DNA of 64,000 nt from an uncultured Ruminiclostridium sp. (GTDB taxonomy: Bacteria > Bacillota > Clostridia > Oscillospirales > Ruminococcaceae), in NCBI GenBank assembly GCA_944388385.1, contig CALXIO010000007.1, positions 1-64,000 on the forward strand, written 5' to 3'. Both the position numbers and the translations under genes were made by a program. The notes under the pieces are model-generated. The model had not been told where the DNA came from, made no database searches, and saw only the letters and a list, made by a program, of their open reading frames with translations. Positions 44,605-55,503 of this stretch are shown piece after piece. Numbering within the stretch: the first letter of the stretch is position 1; the number at the start of each line of letters is the position of its first letter.

Positions 44605-45453
44605 TTAAATTACCACAAGGGCAACATCCTGTATACGAGGCTGAACCAAGGCCTTTTCCCCTGTTTCAACATCATAACAGGAAACAATATACATGGCATT
44701 ATAAGTGCCTGTTTCGAGGATCGCGCTGTCCGGGATAAATTCCATTATATTGATACCCTGACCGGGGTCAATTCTTCCGGACTGGGCTATCTTAATAAGA
44801 TTATCTCCGTTTACTATGCAAAGCTCTAAGGTGATAGACTGATTTGATGCCTTGGGATTTGCAAAATACATGGAAATTTTTCCGTCCGCTGTTGTAAGGT
44901 TGGCATTAAGGCTGTAGGATAATCTTACTGAGCCGCCGCCCTCGTCCTCTAAGGTATCACCATTATTATCGGAATCGTCTGAGCTTTCGGTATCGTCTAT
45001 TATAAGTCCGGCATTAGAATCCGGAGGGGGTACAGGAGGTGTGGGAGGCTCTTTGTTTAACATACTGCCGCCTATAATAATTCCTGCCGCCATAAGACAA
45101 GCACCGAAGAAAAACAGCAATATAATAGGTATACGGCTTTTAACCAGCAACACATATTTGCCGTCATCGGTAAGGATATAGCCCACCTTTCTTTTAAGCA
45201 GACCACCCTTGTCCTTATCGTCATAAAGGGTGTAGCTTTTTTCCTTAATAAGGACTGTGGTATCATCTGAACGGGATTTTTCCTTGTCCTTATCTTCCTT
45301 TGTACGGGTGGTTATTCTACCGCAGACAATGGCATTGTCGGATAATTCCTTTTTGAATTTCTTACAGGAAAAGCAGAAAAATTCCTGCTTGTCAAATTTC
45401 AGCTTTTTATCATAGTCTGAATTTATGACATAGTGATATTCCATTCTATCCAT
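44605..45453 (-). CDS. Single-pass membrane protein of the adhesin locus
   Basis: The chosen start, ATG 45453, has AAGGAGGG upstream, giving 282 residues. The N-terminal cytoplasmic part has a FFCFSCKKFKKEL Cys pair and many charged residues. One membrane helix (IPIILLFFFGACLMAAGIII, about 130-150) leads to a Pro/Asp/Ser-rich spacer (PPTPPVPPPDSNAG). An outside domain follows with SLNANLTTADGKISMYFANP. It starts 14 bp after the adhesin stop, so it may anchor or sense the adhesin. Not assigned to a family. Confidence 0.65.
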   Translation of the reverse strand: MDRMEYHYVINSDYDKKLKFDKQEFFCFSCKKFKKELSDNAIVCGRITTRTKEDKDKEKSRSDDTTVLIKEKSYTLYDDKDKGGLLKRKVGYILTDDGKYVLLVKSRIPIILLFFFGACLMAAGIIIGGSMLNKEPPTPPVPPPDSNAGLIIDDTESSDDSDNNGDTLEDEGGGSVRLSYSLNANLTTADGKISMYFANPKASNQSITLELCIVNGDNLIKIAQSGRIDPGQGINIMEFIPDSAILETGTYNAMYIVSCYDVETGEKALVQPRIQDVALVVI

Positions 45454-45466
45454 TGAATTTCCCTCC

Positions 45467-48400
45467 TTATTGTCCTGCTTGCGAAATTGTAACAACGCAT
45501 TGTCCCACATCGTTTTGCCTACCTATAGTAAGTGTGCCGTTTTCTACTGCCTTTGCTACAGCCTGGTCGCCGGATTCTTTAAGCCATACCCAATGGGTTT
45601 TGCTGTAATCGGTGGTAGCTGTGCCAAGGGTGTAATGTCCGCCGTTAGGGGTATTTTCAGAATTTGTAAGAGTTCCTGTAAAGCAATTTGTAAAACCGGG
45701 ATTTATAGTATACTCCACATTTACGCCTACTGAAGTGGTGGAATTATTATTTACCTTAATATAATTCTGTCCGCTTGATACAGGCTCTACTGTGGTAGTT
45801 TCATATCTGTGGGTATCGGGATTCCAGTTATTATAGCTTGCCTCAAAGGATAAATCTCCCCACTGGATTTCAACGCTTATAATATCACCTGTGGGTGCTA
45901 CTGAATATGTAACAGTAACTGTAACATCAGCCGCCCCCATGATACCGGATACGATTTTTCTGTCCGGTGTAAGGCCCTCTACCTCAGGAGAAGCAACAGA
46001 ATATTCATCCCCGTATTTATAGGTATGAATAAATGATTCCGGCATTGTAGTAACACCATCTGCCACTACATAGTTTATTGTGAGAGTGTAGCTGTTTTTC
46101 CTGTAAGTAAAGGTAACAGTCTGATCCTTAGTCATTGATTCTATTGTGACAGAATTTTCATCCGGGGTATAGCCAGTTATAGTATCGGCTAATTCGGTAT
46201 GCCTTTGGTTTCTGTTTATCTCAATCTCCTTTGATGCCTTTAAGGTATCGCCGTTTTCATCAAGATACTCTACGGTCAGAATATAGCTGTTTTTGTAATA
46301 TGTAAAGGTGAATTACATATTACTGCCGTACATGGTAAGAGTCTGAGCTGTTTTCGGGTCTGGGGTGTAGCCCTCAATTACCTTAGGTGTAACGGTAAAT
46401 TCAGTATTATATTCCACTTCCATTGTTTCTGTGGGGGAAGCTGCAAGTCCGTTTTCATAAACGTGGTGAATTTCCACCTTATTTTTTCGAGCTGACCACT
46501 TTGCTGTAAGTGTGGCATTGTCAGTTATATCCACAACTGTCTTTTCGGTGATAAGCCTATCGCCTATATGCCAGCCCTCAAAAACATAGCCTGTTTTTAA
46601 AGGAGTGGGCAGGGATACTCTTTCACCCTTTGCGGCATCGTAGTTATAAATGTTGTTATATTCAACAGTTCGCTCTGTTTCGGAAATAACAGCACCCTCA
46701 CCGGGCTCAAATGTAACAGTATATTTATTGGGATTATACTGAACATAATATACCTTGCCTGTGGTGACAGTTTCATTTATAGAGGAAGGGCTTGGAGTAT
46801 AGCCTGTTATGGCATAGTCAGAAGTGGTAAAGTCATAGATAATAGGAGTATTCTCACCTTCTACTATGTTTTGTGTTATCTTATTTATTTCCTTACCGTC
46901 CTTTATAAATACAATAATTACCTTATCGCTCATATCGGTGTAATATACATCTACTGTAATTACATCCTCTATGGCATTTGCTATAAGGGTTTCATCAACT
47001 ACACCGCTTACAACAAGGGTATCAGGCACAAAGCCAAAATATTCACCTGTAAAATTCGTGGGGGAATTAACGCTGTAGCTATCCCCAAAGGCTACCTTTT
47101 GCTCATAGGCAGTGGTTATTTCTGCACCATCACTAGTAAGATAATTTACTTTAAGGGTGTAGGTTTTTGGGGGTAAATTCGCCCATGCAGTATAAATCCG
47201 CATTTGAGGGCATTGTTTCAGGCATTACACCACCCTCAACCTGCCATTCCCACTTAAATTCATAACCGGCAGGGGGTGTTATTGTTATCTTATCCTTTTC
47301 AAGAGGTAAGCCTGCAAGACTTTCTCCTGCCATGACCTCCTGGGAGATAATTTTCATTACTCCGCCGGGGGTTTCGCTGTATATAAAGTAAATATGTCTT
47401 GTGGCAGGCTTTATGCTGTGGGCGGTTATATGAATGTTGCCTGTAATAATATCCTGTGGAATTACAACGGTAGCACCGCCGTCTCCGATATTGTAGTTAT
47501 ATGTGCCTTTGGCTAAAGCAGTACCGTCAACCGTTACTGTTATAGTTTCCGGCATAGAGTTAGTGCCGGTAAGCTGAAGGGGTATTTCAAATGCACCTGT
47601 CAGATTTTCAGGAACAAGGTAATATTCCCCTTCCATAGTAAGATCAGGTGTTATATCCTCGCTTAAATCAAAGGTAATCTGATAACGCACATTTATGTGA
47701 GCCTGCTTTGTTACCCCGTATTCTACAGCCTTTTCACCTACCGAGGATTTAACAGGGTCTTTTACCTTGGGGATAATTCCTGCGGTTATATCAATGGTTA
47801 TATCACTTTCTGGAGTGTATATTGTTGTATTCGCCCCGGGGAGAAAATCCACAAAATCAGCCTTCCAGGAATTTTCTCCGGTGTAGTTAAATATACCCTC
47901 AGCAAGAGTATAAAGCTCACTATGTGAAATACCGGGATTGCCCTTGACATAGGTCTTATCATGGGCGGTAAGAGCATCTGACAGGGTCGCTTTATCTATT
48001 GCCCTGTTATTTATCTTTACCATGGCATAGTCAGACTTATTGGATTCGTTAGGGCTGTTTTCATTCTGCTTTGTAATCTGAACCTCTGCCGCTGTTCCCT
48101 CATAGGTCTGGGATAAGCTCATACCTGTGGAGACGGCTGTGTTTGTGTAATCCAGTACAGGAACATCATTACCACCTAAAAAGCCCTCTTTTGGAGTAAA
48201 GGCTATGCTTACGGTAAATTCTGCGTTTCCGTCGTGTCTTGTATGGGCTGCATCCCCCTCTGTTACAGTAGTTTCGGTTGTTGTTATGGTGGGATTTATT
48301 CCGGTAACTGTAACAAGGTTATCGGTAACCGAAGATGTTGCTTCTATAGAAGTGCCGTCTGCATTATTAACAGTAAAGGTTTTGCTGTCTGTACCTACAT

Positions 48401-49580
48401 TAACAACAGCATCGGAAGGCTCCACTGCATCTCCTACAATGTTAAAATAGGGTGATACCTTACCGCTAAGGCTGATTGTATGATTTTGCTCTGTGGTATC
48501 CTCAATATAGGTAAACTTAATTGTACCGCCCTTGCTTTGGTTGGGGTTTGTGCCGTTTGCGGTAAGAAGCGCATTTGCACTATCGGAAAGGCTCTTATAC
48601 TGCACCTTATTTGAAATAAAGGATGAGCCACCGCCACCGGCGCCTATTTCATTTTCGTATATGGAAACTAAGGGCTTAGTGCCACCGGAACCGCCGCAAT
48701 AACCTGCACCGCCGGCACCACCTCTCCAGTTAACTGAACCACCGGAACCGCCCTCGGTTTCCGGGTTTGCAACACCCAGCCAGTCATTAGGCTTATCCAT
48801 GCCGATAGGGTCGATAAAGCTTAAAGTTCCCTTAGGTAATTCGCCGGGTACATTAGTACCGCCCTTACCTGTGTGGTCACTTCCGCCGAAGTTGGAAAAT
48901 CCGTCCTGTCCTGCAAAATATGTGCCCTGTACAGAGTGTCCCTGTGACAGCTCACCGCTTAATGAGGTGATTGAGCCACCTGCACCGCCGTTTGCCTGTT
49001 TTTCGTTGCCGGTAAAGTCTAAAATCTGTGCAGAACCGCCACCGCCTCCGCCAATGGTGAATAAGCCTAACTGTCCGTGGCCGCCGCCGTCACCGTTAGC
49101 GCCGCCGCCCTGGTCCACCTCGGTGGACTGTCCACCCTTGCCCCCAAGGGTATAGTAAAGTGTCTGGCCTGCTTCAAGGTGAATTACGCCGTAGATATAG
49201 CCACCCTTACCGCCAAGGCCTGTTTTCTGATTGAATATCTGGTCTCCGGCATCGCCGCCGTCACCGCCCCAAAGTTCAACCACATAATTCCCTGTTCTGG
49301 TTATGGTGAAATGTCCGGATTTGGGCTGTTCTGACTGGGGGTTTGAGTCAGTAACAGACAGCTTTGAGCTTAATGTCAGATCAAGGGTATATGTTCCGTC
49401 GCCGTTATCTGTCAGCTTCTCATCCTGCTTTAAGCCGAACTTTTCAGCTTCCCAGAATAAAAAGTCTGTATGTTCTGCATATTGTACACTTTTTGCCGTG
49501 GGCTGTGCAAAGCCTGTATATACAACAGACTGTAAAATCATACTCATGCTAAGTACACAAGCAGTAATCTTCTTCAGCAT
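45467..49580 (-). pseudogene. Large Gly-rich/MucBP surface adhesin, one frameshift and one stop
   Basis: A signal peptide (VLSMSMILQSVVYTGFA) leads to a Gly-rich domain (about 95-350, ELWGGDGGDAGD, GGGGGGSAQI, GAGGGGSSF). Beta-rich segments follow, then an InlB/Listeria-Bacteroides repeat (KTGYVFEGWHIG, ATLTAKW). MucBP-like repeats come next (IEGYTPD, ITGYTPDE, VTFTYRKNSYTL), and last the shared end domain. The frame shifts at the A5/C5 run 47164-47173 and stops at TAA 46313-46315, both inside continuing homology. Unbroken it would be about 1370 residues. No LPXTG is present. Confidence 0.8.
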
Positions 49581-49645
49581 CTTTTACCCCCAATCTATAT
49601 TGTCTTATGAGATAATATATAATTGAATAGATTATTCCACACTGA

Positions 49646-49674
49646 ATTATAGCACCGGCATTTTTATATTTCAA
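49646..49674 (-). promoter_or_regulatory. Promoter of the adhesin operon
   Basis: TTGAAA (49669-49674), 17 bp and TATAAT (49646-49651) on the minus strand. The AT-rich stretch 49680-49880 holds no gene. Confidence 0.65.
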
Positions 49675-49881
49675 CTGAATTTTACGCTATTTTTAACTAA
49701 AATTCTTTATTTTGTTAATTATCAATTATAATGGATTTTAAGGTAAAATAAATTTGTTTATTATTATAAATCTATGTTATATGACATCCTTATAAATGAG
49801 ATATTTACTTATTTTATTTCATTATATTTAATATTATAGTAAATAAAATTTTATATTTTCTTTATAATCACAAAAAAATAA

Positions 49882-49902
49882 GGCGGTGAAATTATCACCG
49901 CC
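49882..49902 (-). terminator. Terminator after the P-type ATPase
   Basis: GGCGGTGA/TCACCGCC hairpin followed by T runs on the minus strand. Confidence 0.85.
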
Positions 49903-49921
49903 ATATCTTAATATTGTTATA

Positions 49922-52528
49922 TTACTTATTCTTTTTTATCATCTTTTTAATGAGCTTTAAAAGCTGGATTAAGAGCATTGTACCTACTGAAGTACCGCCT
50001 ATCATAGCAAGCTGTACACCTGAAAGGGCTGTTACGCTGAATATGCTGTGAAGTGCAGGGATAAACAGTACAAGGCTTAAAAGTAAAAGTCCTGCAAGGA
50101 ATGCTATAAAGATGAACTTGTTGTTTACAAACTTTCTTGTAAAGAGAACAGGGTGTTCTGACTTACAGTTAAAGCCGTGGATAAGTCTTGATAAGCAGAT
50201 ACTTGCAAATGCCATTGTGGAGGCTGTTGCCGCATCTGTCTGTAAACCGAACATAAAGCAAGCCGCAGCGGCTACTGCAATAATAAGACCCTCTGTAATA
50301 ACATTTATCATAAAGGACTTAGTTAAAATAGACTCGTTTATGGGTCGGGGCTTTTCCTTCATAACGTCCTTTGAGTGGGGCTCAAGGCCAAGGGCTATTG
50401 CCGGTAAGGAGTCGGTGAGAAGGTTTATAAACAGAAGATGTACTGCCGCAAAGGGTACGGGTAAAGCAAGAAGTGATGCAAAGAGTACCACAAGAATTGC
50501 CGCTGTATTACCTGACAGTAAGAACTGAATAGAACGCTTGATGTTGGCATAAATGTTTCTGCCGTTGTTTACTGCCTTTACGATAGTAGCAAAGTTATCA
50601 TCTGCAAGTACCATGGATGCCGCATCCTTTGATACCTCAGTACCGGTAATACCCATGGCAACACCGATGTCTGCCTGCTTTAAGGCGGGAGCGTCATTTA
50701 CACCGTCACCTGTCATGGCAACGATATTGCCTCTTTCCTGCCATGCCTTTACTATTCTTATCTTATGCTCGGGAGATACACGGGCATAAACTGACTTTGT
50801 GGGAACAAATTCCTTTAATTCCTCATCGGAAAGGCTGTCAAGCTCTGAGCCCTCTGCCGCCTCGGAATAATCCTTCAGAATACCTATTTCCTTAGCGATA
50901 GCGGCGGCGGTAACCTTATGGTCACCGGTGATCATTACAGGCTTTATGCCGGCGCTGATACATTCAGCAACAGCCGCCTTGGATTCTTCTCTGGGAGGAT
51001 CCATCATGGCAATAAGACCCATAAAGATAAGGTCGTTTTCATCCTCAAGTCCTACCTGGGGACTTTCGATTTCCTTATATGCAAAGGCAAGTAAACGAAG
51101 ACCCTCCATAGAAAGCTTGTCGGTCACTTCCTTTAACTGCTTCTTTTCCTCGTCAGTCAGCTTCATTCTGTTTACAAGCACATCACAAGCACCCTTAGTA
51201 AGCATTGTAATAACGCCGTTTACATTGTGTACTGTGGTCATAAGCTTTCTGTCGGAGTCAAAGGGGATTTCGCTTAATCTGGGGAACTTTTCTCTTACTC
51301 TGTCGGAGTTAAAGTTATATCTGATACCGAAGTTTACAAGGGCGGTTTCTGTGGGGTCGCCTATTTCCTCGCCGTTTTTACATTCGGCATCATTACATAA
51401 AATACTTGAAAGAAGAAGTCTTTTCTGGTGGTTTGTTTCAAAGTGGCCGTCTGCCGCATCAATAATTTCACCATCAACATAGAACTTCTTTACAGTCATC
51501 TTGTTCTGGGTAAGAGTACCTGTCTTATCAGAGCAGATAACAGACACGCTGCCAAGACCCTCTACCGCCTGGAGCTTTCTTATTATTGCATTTTCCTTGG
51601 ACATTTTCTGAGTACCGAAGGAAAGAACTATTGTAACTATTGAGCTTAATGCCTCGGGGATTGCCGCTACTGCAAGGGCTATTGCAAATAAGAGGGAATC
51701 CATTATTACCTGGGTTTCAAGGTTTCCGTCAATAAGGGCTCTTATTACATTAAGACCGAATACAAGGGCACATACAATAAGGATAACTATGGATAATTTC
51801 TTACCGAAGTTATCAAGGTTTACCTGTAAGGGAGTCTTACGCTCCTTAGCGCTCTTTAAAAGGGATGCGATCTTACCTACCTCGGTATTCATACCGATTT
51901 CGGTTACCACAAACTTAGCACGGCCGTAGGTTACAAAACTACCGGAGTATACCATATTAAGTCTGTCGCCTAAGGGGATTTCCTTATCAAATACTGTATC
52001 GTCCTTTTCTACACTAAGGCTCTCACCTGTAAGGGCACTTTCGTTTACCTTAAGGCTGGCATTTTCAATAATTCTGCCGTCAGCACAGATATAGTCGCCT
52101 GCCTCAAGTACCACAATATCACCTACCGTAACATCAGAGGAGGGTACTACAACTGTCTGTCCGTCACGGACAACCTTTGCATGGGGTGCGGACAGCTTTT
52201 TAAGGCTGTCAAGGGATTTTGATGCCTTTAAGGTCTGTACCGTACCTAAAATAGCGTTCATTGTGATAACCGCTAAGATAACGATTGTACTTTCAACATC
52301 TCTCATAACAGCGGAAACTATTGCCGCTATAATAAGGATAATTACAAGAAAGTCCTTGAACTGCTCTAAAAAGATAACAAAGGGACTTTTCTTCTTCTCG
52401 CCTGCAAGCTCGTTCTTGCCGTACTTTTCGGTGTTCTCGGCAACCTGCTTTGCAGTAAGACCGGACGGGGTGACATTAAGGTCACTCATGGCCTGTTCTT
52501 TGGTTTTGAGATATTCGTTCATGCTCAT
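49922..52528 (-). CDS. P-type cation ATPase (Ca/Mn type)
   Basis: This 868-residue P2-type ATPase has the A-domain TGES (ALTGESLSVEK), the phosphorylation site ICSDKTGTLTQNKM and the hinge MTGDGVNDAPALKQADIG. The M4 metal-site region reads VAAIPEALSSIVTI instead of the PEGLP of animal calcium pumps, as in many clostridial PMCA-type pumps. It has about ten membrane helices and a cation-transporter N-terminus (EYLKTKEQAMSDLNVTPSG). The manganese-riboswitch-like leader suggests it exports Mn as well as, or instead of, Ca; that is inference. Confidence 0.92.
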   Translation of the reverse strand: MSMNEYLKTKEQAMSDLNVTPSGLTAKQVAENTEKYGKNELAGEKKKSPFVIFLEQFKDFLVIILIIAAIVSAVMRDVESTIVILAVITMNAILGTVQTLKASKSLDSLKKLSAPHAKVVRDGQTVVVPSSDVTVGDIVVLEAGDYICADGRIIENASLKVNESALTGESLSVEKDDTVFDKEIPLGDRLNMVYSGSFVTYGRAKFVVTEIGMNTEVGKIASLLKSAKERKTPLQVNLDNFGKKLSIVILIVCALVFGLNVIRALIDGNLETQVIMDSLLFAIALAVAAIPEALSSIVTIVLSFGTQKMSKENAIIRKLQAVEGLGSVSVICSDKTGTLTQNKMTVKKFYVDGEIIDAADGHFETNHQKRLLLSSILCNDAECKNGEEIGDPTETALVNFGIRYNFNSDRVREKFPRLSEIPFDSDRKLMTTVHNVNGVITMLTKGACDVLVNRMKLTDEEKKQLKEVTDKLSMEGLRLLAFAYKEIESPQVGLEDENDLIFMGLIAMMDPPREESKAAVAECISAGIKPVMITGDHKVTAAAIAKEIGILKDYSEAAEGSELDSLSDEELKEFVPTKSVYARVSPEHKIRIVKAWQERGNIVAMTGDGVNDAPALKQADIGVAMGITGTEVSKDAASMVLADDNFATIVKAVNNGRNIYANIKRSIQFLLSGNTAAILVVLFASLLALPVPFAAVHLLFINLLTDSLPAIALGLEPHSKDVMKEKPRPINESILTKSFMINVITEGLIIAVAAAACFMFGLQTDAATASTMAFASICLSRLIHGFNCKSEHPVLFTRKFVNNKFIFIAFLAGLLLLSLVLFIPALHSIFSVTALSGVQLAMIGGTSVGTMLLIQLLKLIKKMIKKNK

Positions 52529-52560
52529 TCTCCTTTATTTGATACAGGGGCAATAAAAAA

Positions 52561-52706
52561 AGACCCTTGTCGAAATCTGCTGACAATACAGCCAAAGATT
52601 TCAACAAAAGTCTTGCCGTTTAGATATGTTACGGATTGATACAAGAACCAATCGTGTGCTGACGAAACATAAACGACCTTAAGTCGCCGGCTACTCCCCT
52701 TTATTG
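52561..52706 (-). promoter_or_regulatory. yybP-ykoY-type (manganese) riboswitch with terminator
   Basis: On the minus strand the leader begins AAAGGGGAGTAGC, the signature of this class, followed by CGTCAGCACACG and GGCAAGACTTT. An 18-bp stem (52561-52578 with 52596-52613) and eight T form the expression-platform terminator. These RNAs bind Mn2+ and switch on exporters, including P-type ATPases. The start codon of the pump is about 30 bases further on. Confidence 0.82.
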
Positions 52707-52713
52707 TGTCAAA

Positions 52714-52743
52714 ATTATAGCAAATATAAGGCATTGTTGTCAA
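52714..52743 (-). promoter_or_regulatory. Promoter of the riboswitch-ATPase transcript
   Basis: TTGACA (52738-52743), 18 bp and TATAAT (52714-52719) on the minus strand. Confidence 0.75.
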
Positions 52744-52829
52744 GGGAATTTTTTTGAAATCGTGAAAACAGACAACAAATAGAATTTCAAAAATAGATTT
52801 TAGTACATTTTACATACATATTTTTACTG

Positions 52830-52858
52830 TTGACAAAATCCCCCTTTAGTTATATCAT
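52830..52858 (+). promoter_or_regulatory. Promoter of the rRNA methyltransferase gene
   Basis: TTGACA (52830-52835), 17 bp and TATCAT (52853-52858). Confidence 0.65.
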
Positions 52859-52886
52859 TATATCAGATAATATAAAGGAGAACTGT

Positions 52887-53717
52887 ATGAGCTATATTTG
52901 TCCTGTCTGCAAGGAACCCCTTTTTATAAGGAATAATTCCTATATATGCAATAATAACCATTGTTTTGATATATCAAAAAAGGGCTATGTAAATCTGCTT
53001 TTATCAAAGGGTAATAAAACCATCCACGGGGATGACAAGGAAATGATAAGGGCAAGATGTGATTTTCTTGATACTGAAAATTATAAGCCCCTGTGTGATG
53101 CGGTGTGTGAGCTGATAACAGAAAATGCCTTTTGTGATATGGCAGTGCTTGACTGCGGCTGCGGAGAATGTTATTATACCGCCCGTATCTATGACGCTGT
53201 AAGGGAAAAATTTCCCCTCAGGCTTTACGGCATAGATATTTCAAAGGAGGCTGTAACAAAGGGTCACAAGAGAAATAAGGAAATAAGCCTTGCTGTGGCA
53301 AGCGTTTTTCATCTGCCCTTTAGTGATAATAGCTTTGATTTGCTTATTACAATGTTTTCCCCTTTTTGCAAGGAGGAATATTTAAGGGTGCTAAAGCCCG
53401 GAGGGTATCTTTTAATGGCTATCCCCTTAGAGAAGCATTTGTGGGAATTAAAACAGGCGGTATATGATACCCCCTACAAAAATTCCCCGGAGGATTATAA
53501 TATAGATGGTCTTACCCTTATAAAATCAAAGGAAGTAAAATATATAATGAATCTAAGGGATAATCATATCATAAAGTGCCTTTTTGATATGACGCCCTAT
53601 AAAATAAAGACCTCCCCTTCTGACAGAGCAAAGCTCGATAATATAGAATGCCTTGATGTAACCGCCCATTTCGGGGTGCTGTTATATAAAAATGATAAAA
53701 ATAAATCCCCCTTATAA
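52887..53717 (+). CDS. 23S rRNA guanine-N1 methyltransferase, RlmA type
   Basis: Starting at ATG 52887 behind AAAGGAGAAC gives 276 residues. A zinc finger at the start (CPVCKEPLFI, CNNNHCFDISKKGYVNLL) is typical of RlmA. The SAM-binding site reads AVLDCGCGECYYT, LYGIDISKEAV, and the later SPFCKEEYLRVLKPGGYLL is motif-like. It methylates a G in 23S rRNA helix 35, an effect that in some relatives alters macrolide response. RlmAI versus RlmAII cannot be decided here. A CCCTTATAAGGG hairpin at about 53709-53720 lies over the end. Confidence 0.82.
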   Translation: MSYICPVCKEPLFIRNNSYICNNNHCFDISKKGYVNLLLSKGNKTIHGDDKEMIRARCDFLDTENYKPLCDAVCELITENAFCDMAVLDCGCGECYYTARIYDAVREKFPLRLYGIDISKEAVTKGHKRNKEISLAVASVFHLPFSDNSFDLLITMFSPFCKEEYLRVLKPGGYLLMAIPLEKHLWELKQAVYDTPYKNSPEDYNIDGLTLIKSKEVKYIMNLRDNHIIKCLFDMTPYKIKTSPSDRAKLDNIECLDVTAHFGVLLYKNDKNKSPL

Positions 53718-53729
53718 GGGTCGGTTTTT

Positions 53730-54662
53730 TTATTCGCCTTCAAATAAGGGGGTTGAAAAGTATCTTTCCGCTGTGTCGGGTAAAACGGTAACCACTGTCT
53801 TTCCCTTGCCTAACTTCTTAGCTAATTTTAATGCGGCGGCTACATTTGTACCGCTGGAAATTCCGCACATAATACCCTCAAGCCTTGCAAGATTTTTAGC
53901 TGTGCTTATTGCCTCCTCATCACTTACTATGTAAATGTGGCTGTAAATGGAGGTATTAAGATTTCCCGGGATAAGTCCGTCACCGATACCCATTTGTAAA
54001 TGTGTGCCTATTGTACCACCTGCAAGTATAGCAGCATTTTCCGGCTCTACTGCCCAGATCTCAATTCCGGGATTGTGAGCCTTTAACACTTCACCGATAC
54101 CGCTTATTGTACCACCTGTGCCAAAGCCGGAGCAAAAGCCGTGTATTTCCCTTCCTGCCTGTTCAAGTATCTCAACACCGGTATGAAAACGGTGTACCTC
54201 CGGATTTGCCTTGTTTTCAAACTGCTGAGGGATATATACATTGGGGTTTTCTTCCTTCATGCGCTCTGCTGTCTTCATGCACTGGTCTATACATTCACCG
54301 ATATTTCCGTCATCATGAATAAGAATAACCTCCGCCCCGTAATGGCGCACAAGCATTCTTCTTTCACAGCTTACTGAATCCGGCATAATGATAACCGTCT
54401 TATAGCCCCTTACCGCACCCACAAGGGCAAGTCCTATGCCCTGGTTTCCGCTGGTGGGCTCTACTATAATAGTATCCTTATTTATAAGTCCCTCACGCTC
54501 AGCCGCAAGTATCATATTATAGGCTGTTCTTGTCTTTATTGAGCCGCCTACGTTAAGTCCTTCAAATTTTACAAGTACCTCCGCACTATCCTCATCAACC
54601 ATGCGGTTAAGTCTTACAAGAGGAGTGTGGCCTATGACCTCAAGTACATTTTCTGAAATCAT
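53730..54662 (-). CDS. cysK: Cysteine synthase
   Basis: This 310-residue PLP enzyme has IGHTPLVRLNRM, GGSIKTRTAYNMI with the PLP Lys, VEPTSGNQGIGLALVGA, GFCSGFGTGGTISGIG, WAVEPENAAILAGG and GISSGTNVAAALKLA. It makes cysteine from O-acetylserine and sulfide. The residue after the PLP Lys is Thr rather than the common Asp, a small variation. It stands alone on the minus strand. Confidence 0.92.
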   Translation of the reverse strand: MISENVLEVIGHTPLVRLNRMVDEDSAEVLVKFEGLNVGGSIKTRTAYNMILAAEREGLINKDTIIVEPTSGNQGIGLALVGAVRGYKTVIIMPDSVSCERRMLVRHYGAEVILIHDDGNIGECIDQCMKTAERMKEENPNVYIPQQFENKANPEVHRFHTGVEILEQAGREIHGFCSGFGTGGTISGIGEVLKAHNPGIEIWAVEPENAAILAGGTIGTHLQMGIGDGLIPGNLNTSIYSHIYIVSDEEAISTAKNLARLEGIMCGISSGTNVAAALKLAKKLGKGKTVVTVLPDTAERYFSTPLFEGE

Positions 54663-54726
54663 TTCTCTGCTTCCTTTCCGTAAATTGCTATATTATTTTA
54701 TCACATTTTATGCTCTAAGTCAATAA

Positions 54727-54754
54727 AAAGCCCCTTTTTAATTCAAGGGGCTTT
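54727..54754 (-). terminator. Terminator of the SipW fibre operon
   Basis: AAAGCCCCTT/AAGGGGCTTT hairpin followed by T on the minus strand, just after the last fibre gene. Confidence 0.85.
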
Positions 54755-54757
54755 ATT

Positions 54758-55503
54758 TTAAGGTATATCGTACTTGTTATGATGATTTGCATCGGAAATA
54801 ACAAATTCCGCTTTTTCGTTTTTATTTGCTATGTAGGTATCATATACCCTTGTGAGATTTTCCTTATTCGGTGAAGTTTCCACCCCGATTGACTGTATGG
54901 CATAGGCGGTAACATTCACATGAAGGTTTTCTGTTACAGGCTCGGTAATATTTGAAAGCTTTATGCTGTCAAATAAGGGAGCGGTGCAATATTCCGCATT
55001 GTATGTGGTATTCGTACTGCCGTTTACACCGTCATTTAATGTGGGTGTATTTCCCCCGGGGGCAATAGGCTCATTATAGTAATAATAGCCGTCTGTGTCA
55101 TTATATACCCAGCCTGCAGGAAGATTGGCTGAATAACTGTCGGCACTTCCCGGCTTTGCATTATACCAATCTGTTATGGTTGAGGGATTATCTGAATTAG
55201 TAAACTTGGCTATATTTTCAATATCGCTTACTGAAAATATCACCCTTGCCCTTACAAAGCAAGACACATCGCTGTTATTTTTTATGCTGACTGTCTTTTT
55301 ATAGGGGGTGTTGTCCTGCTGTTTGGAGCTTCAAATTCCTCTGTTACTTCTACCTCGTTTGCTGCGACATTTACGGTATTTTTCTTATAGGTTTCTGAAG
55401 TAAGATAGGCAAAGGTTGTGCCTATTGATACTGAGAATATGGCTATAAGAGATATAAGCAGTACGAATATTTTCTTATTCTGTTTAAATTCAAGCTTTTT
55501 CAT
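54758..55503 (-). pseudogene. TasA-like SipW-type fibre protein B, frameshifted
   Basis: A SipW-type signal (FVLLISLIAIFSVSIGTTFAYLT) is followed by TYKKNTVNVAANEVEVTEEFEAP. The frame then breaks at the A3 run 55322-55324. Adding one A gives KQQDNTPYKKTVSIKNNSDV joined to SCFVRARVIFSV, GWVYNDTDGYYYYNEPI and KLSNITEPVTENLHVNVTAY, as in TasA/camelysin-like secreted fibre proteins. The start overlaps the stop of fibre gene A (ATGA). Total about 248 residues if repaired. Confidence 0.78.

Noticed and set aside
48799..49155. Pro-rich plus-strand ORF
   Set aside because: It is antisense to the Gly-rich domain of the adhesin.
52525..52743. 72-codon minus-strand ORF upstream of the P-type ATPase
   Set aside because: It lies entirely in the riboswitch and its promoter, with no ribosome site.
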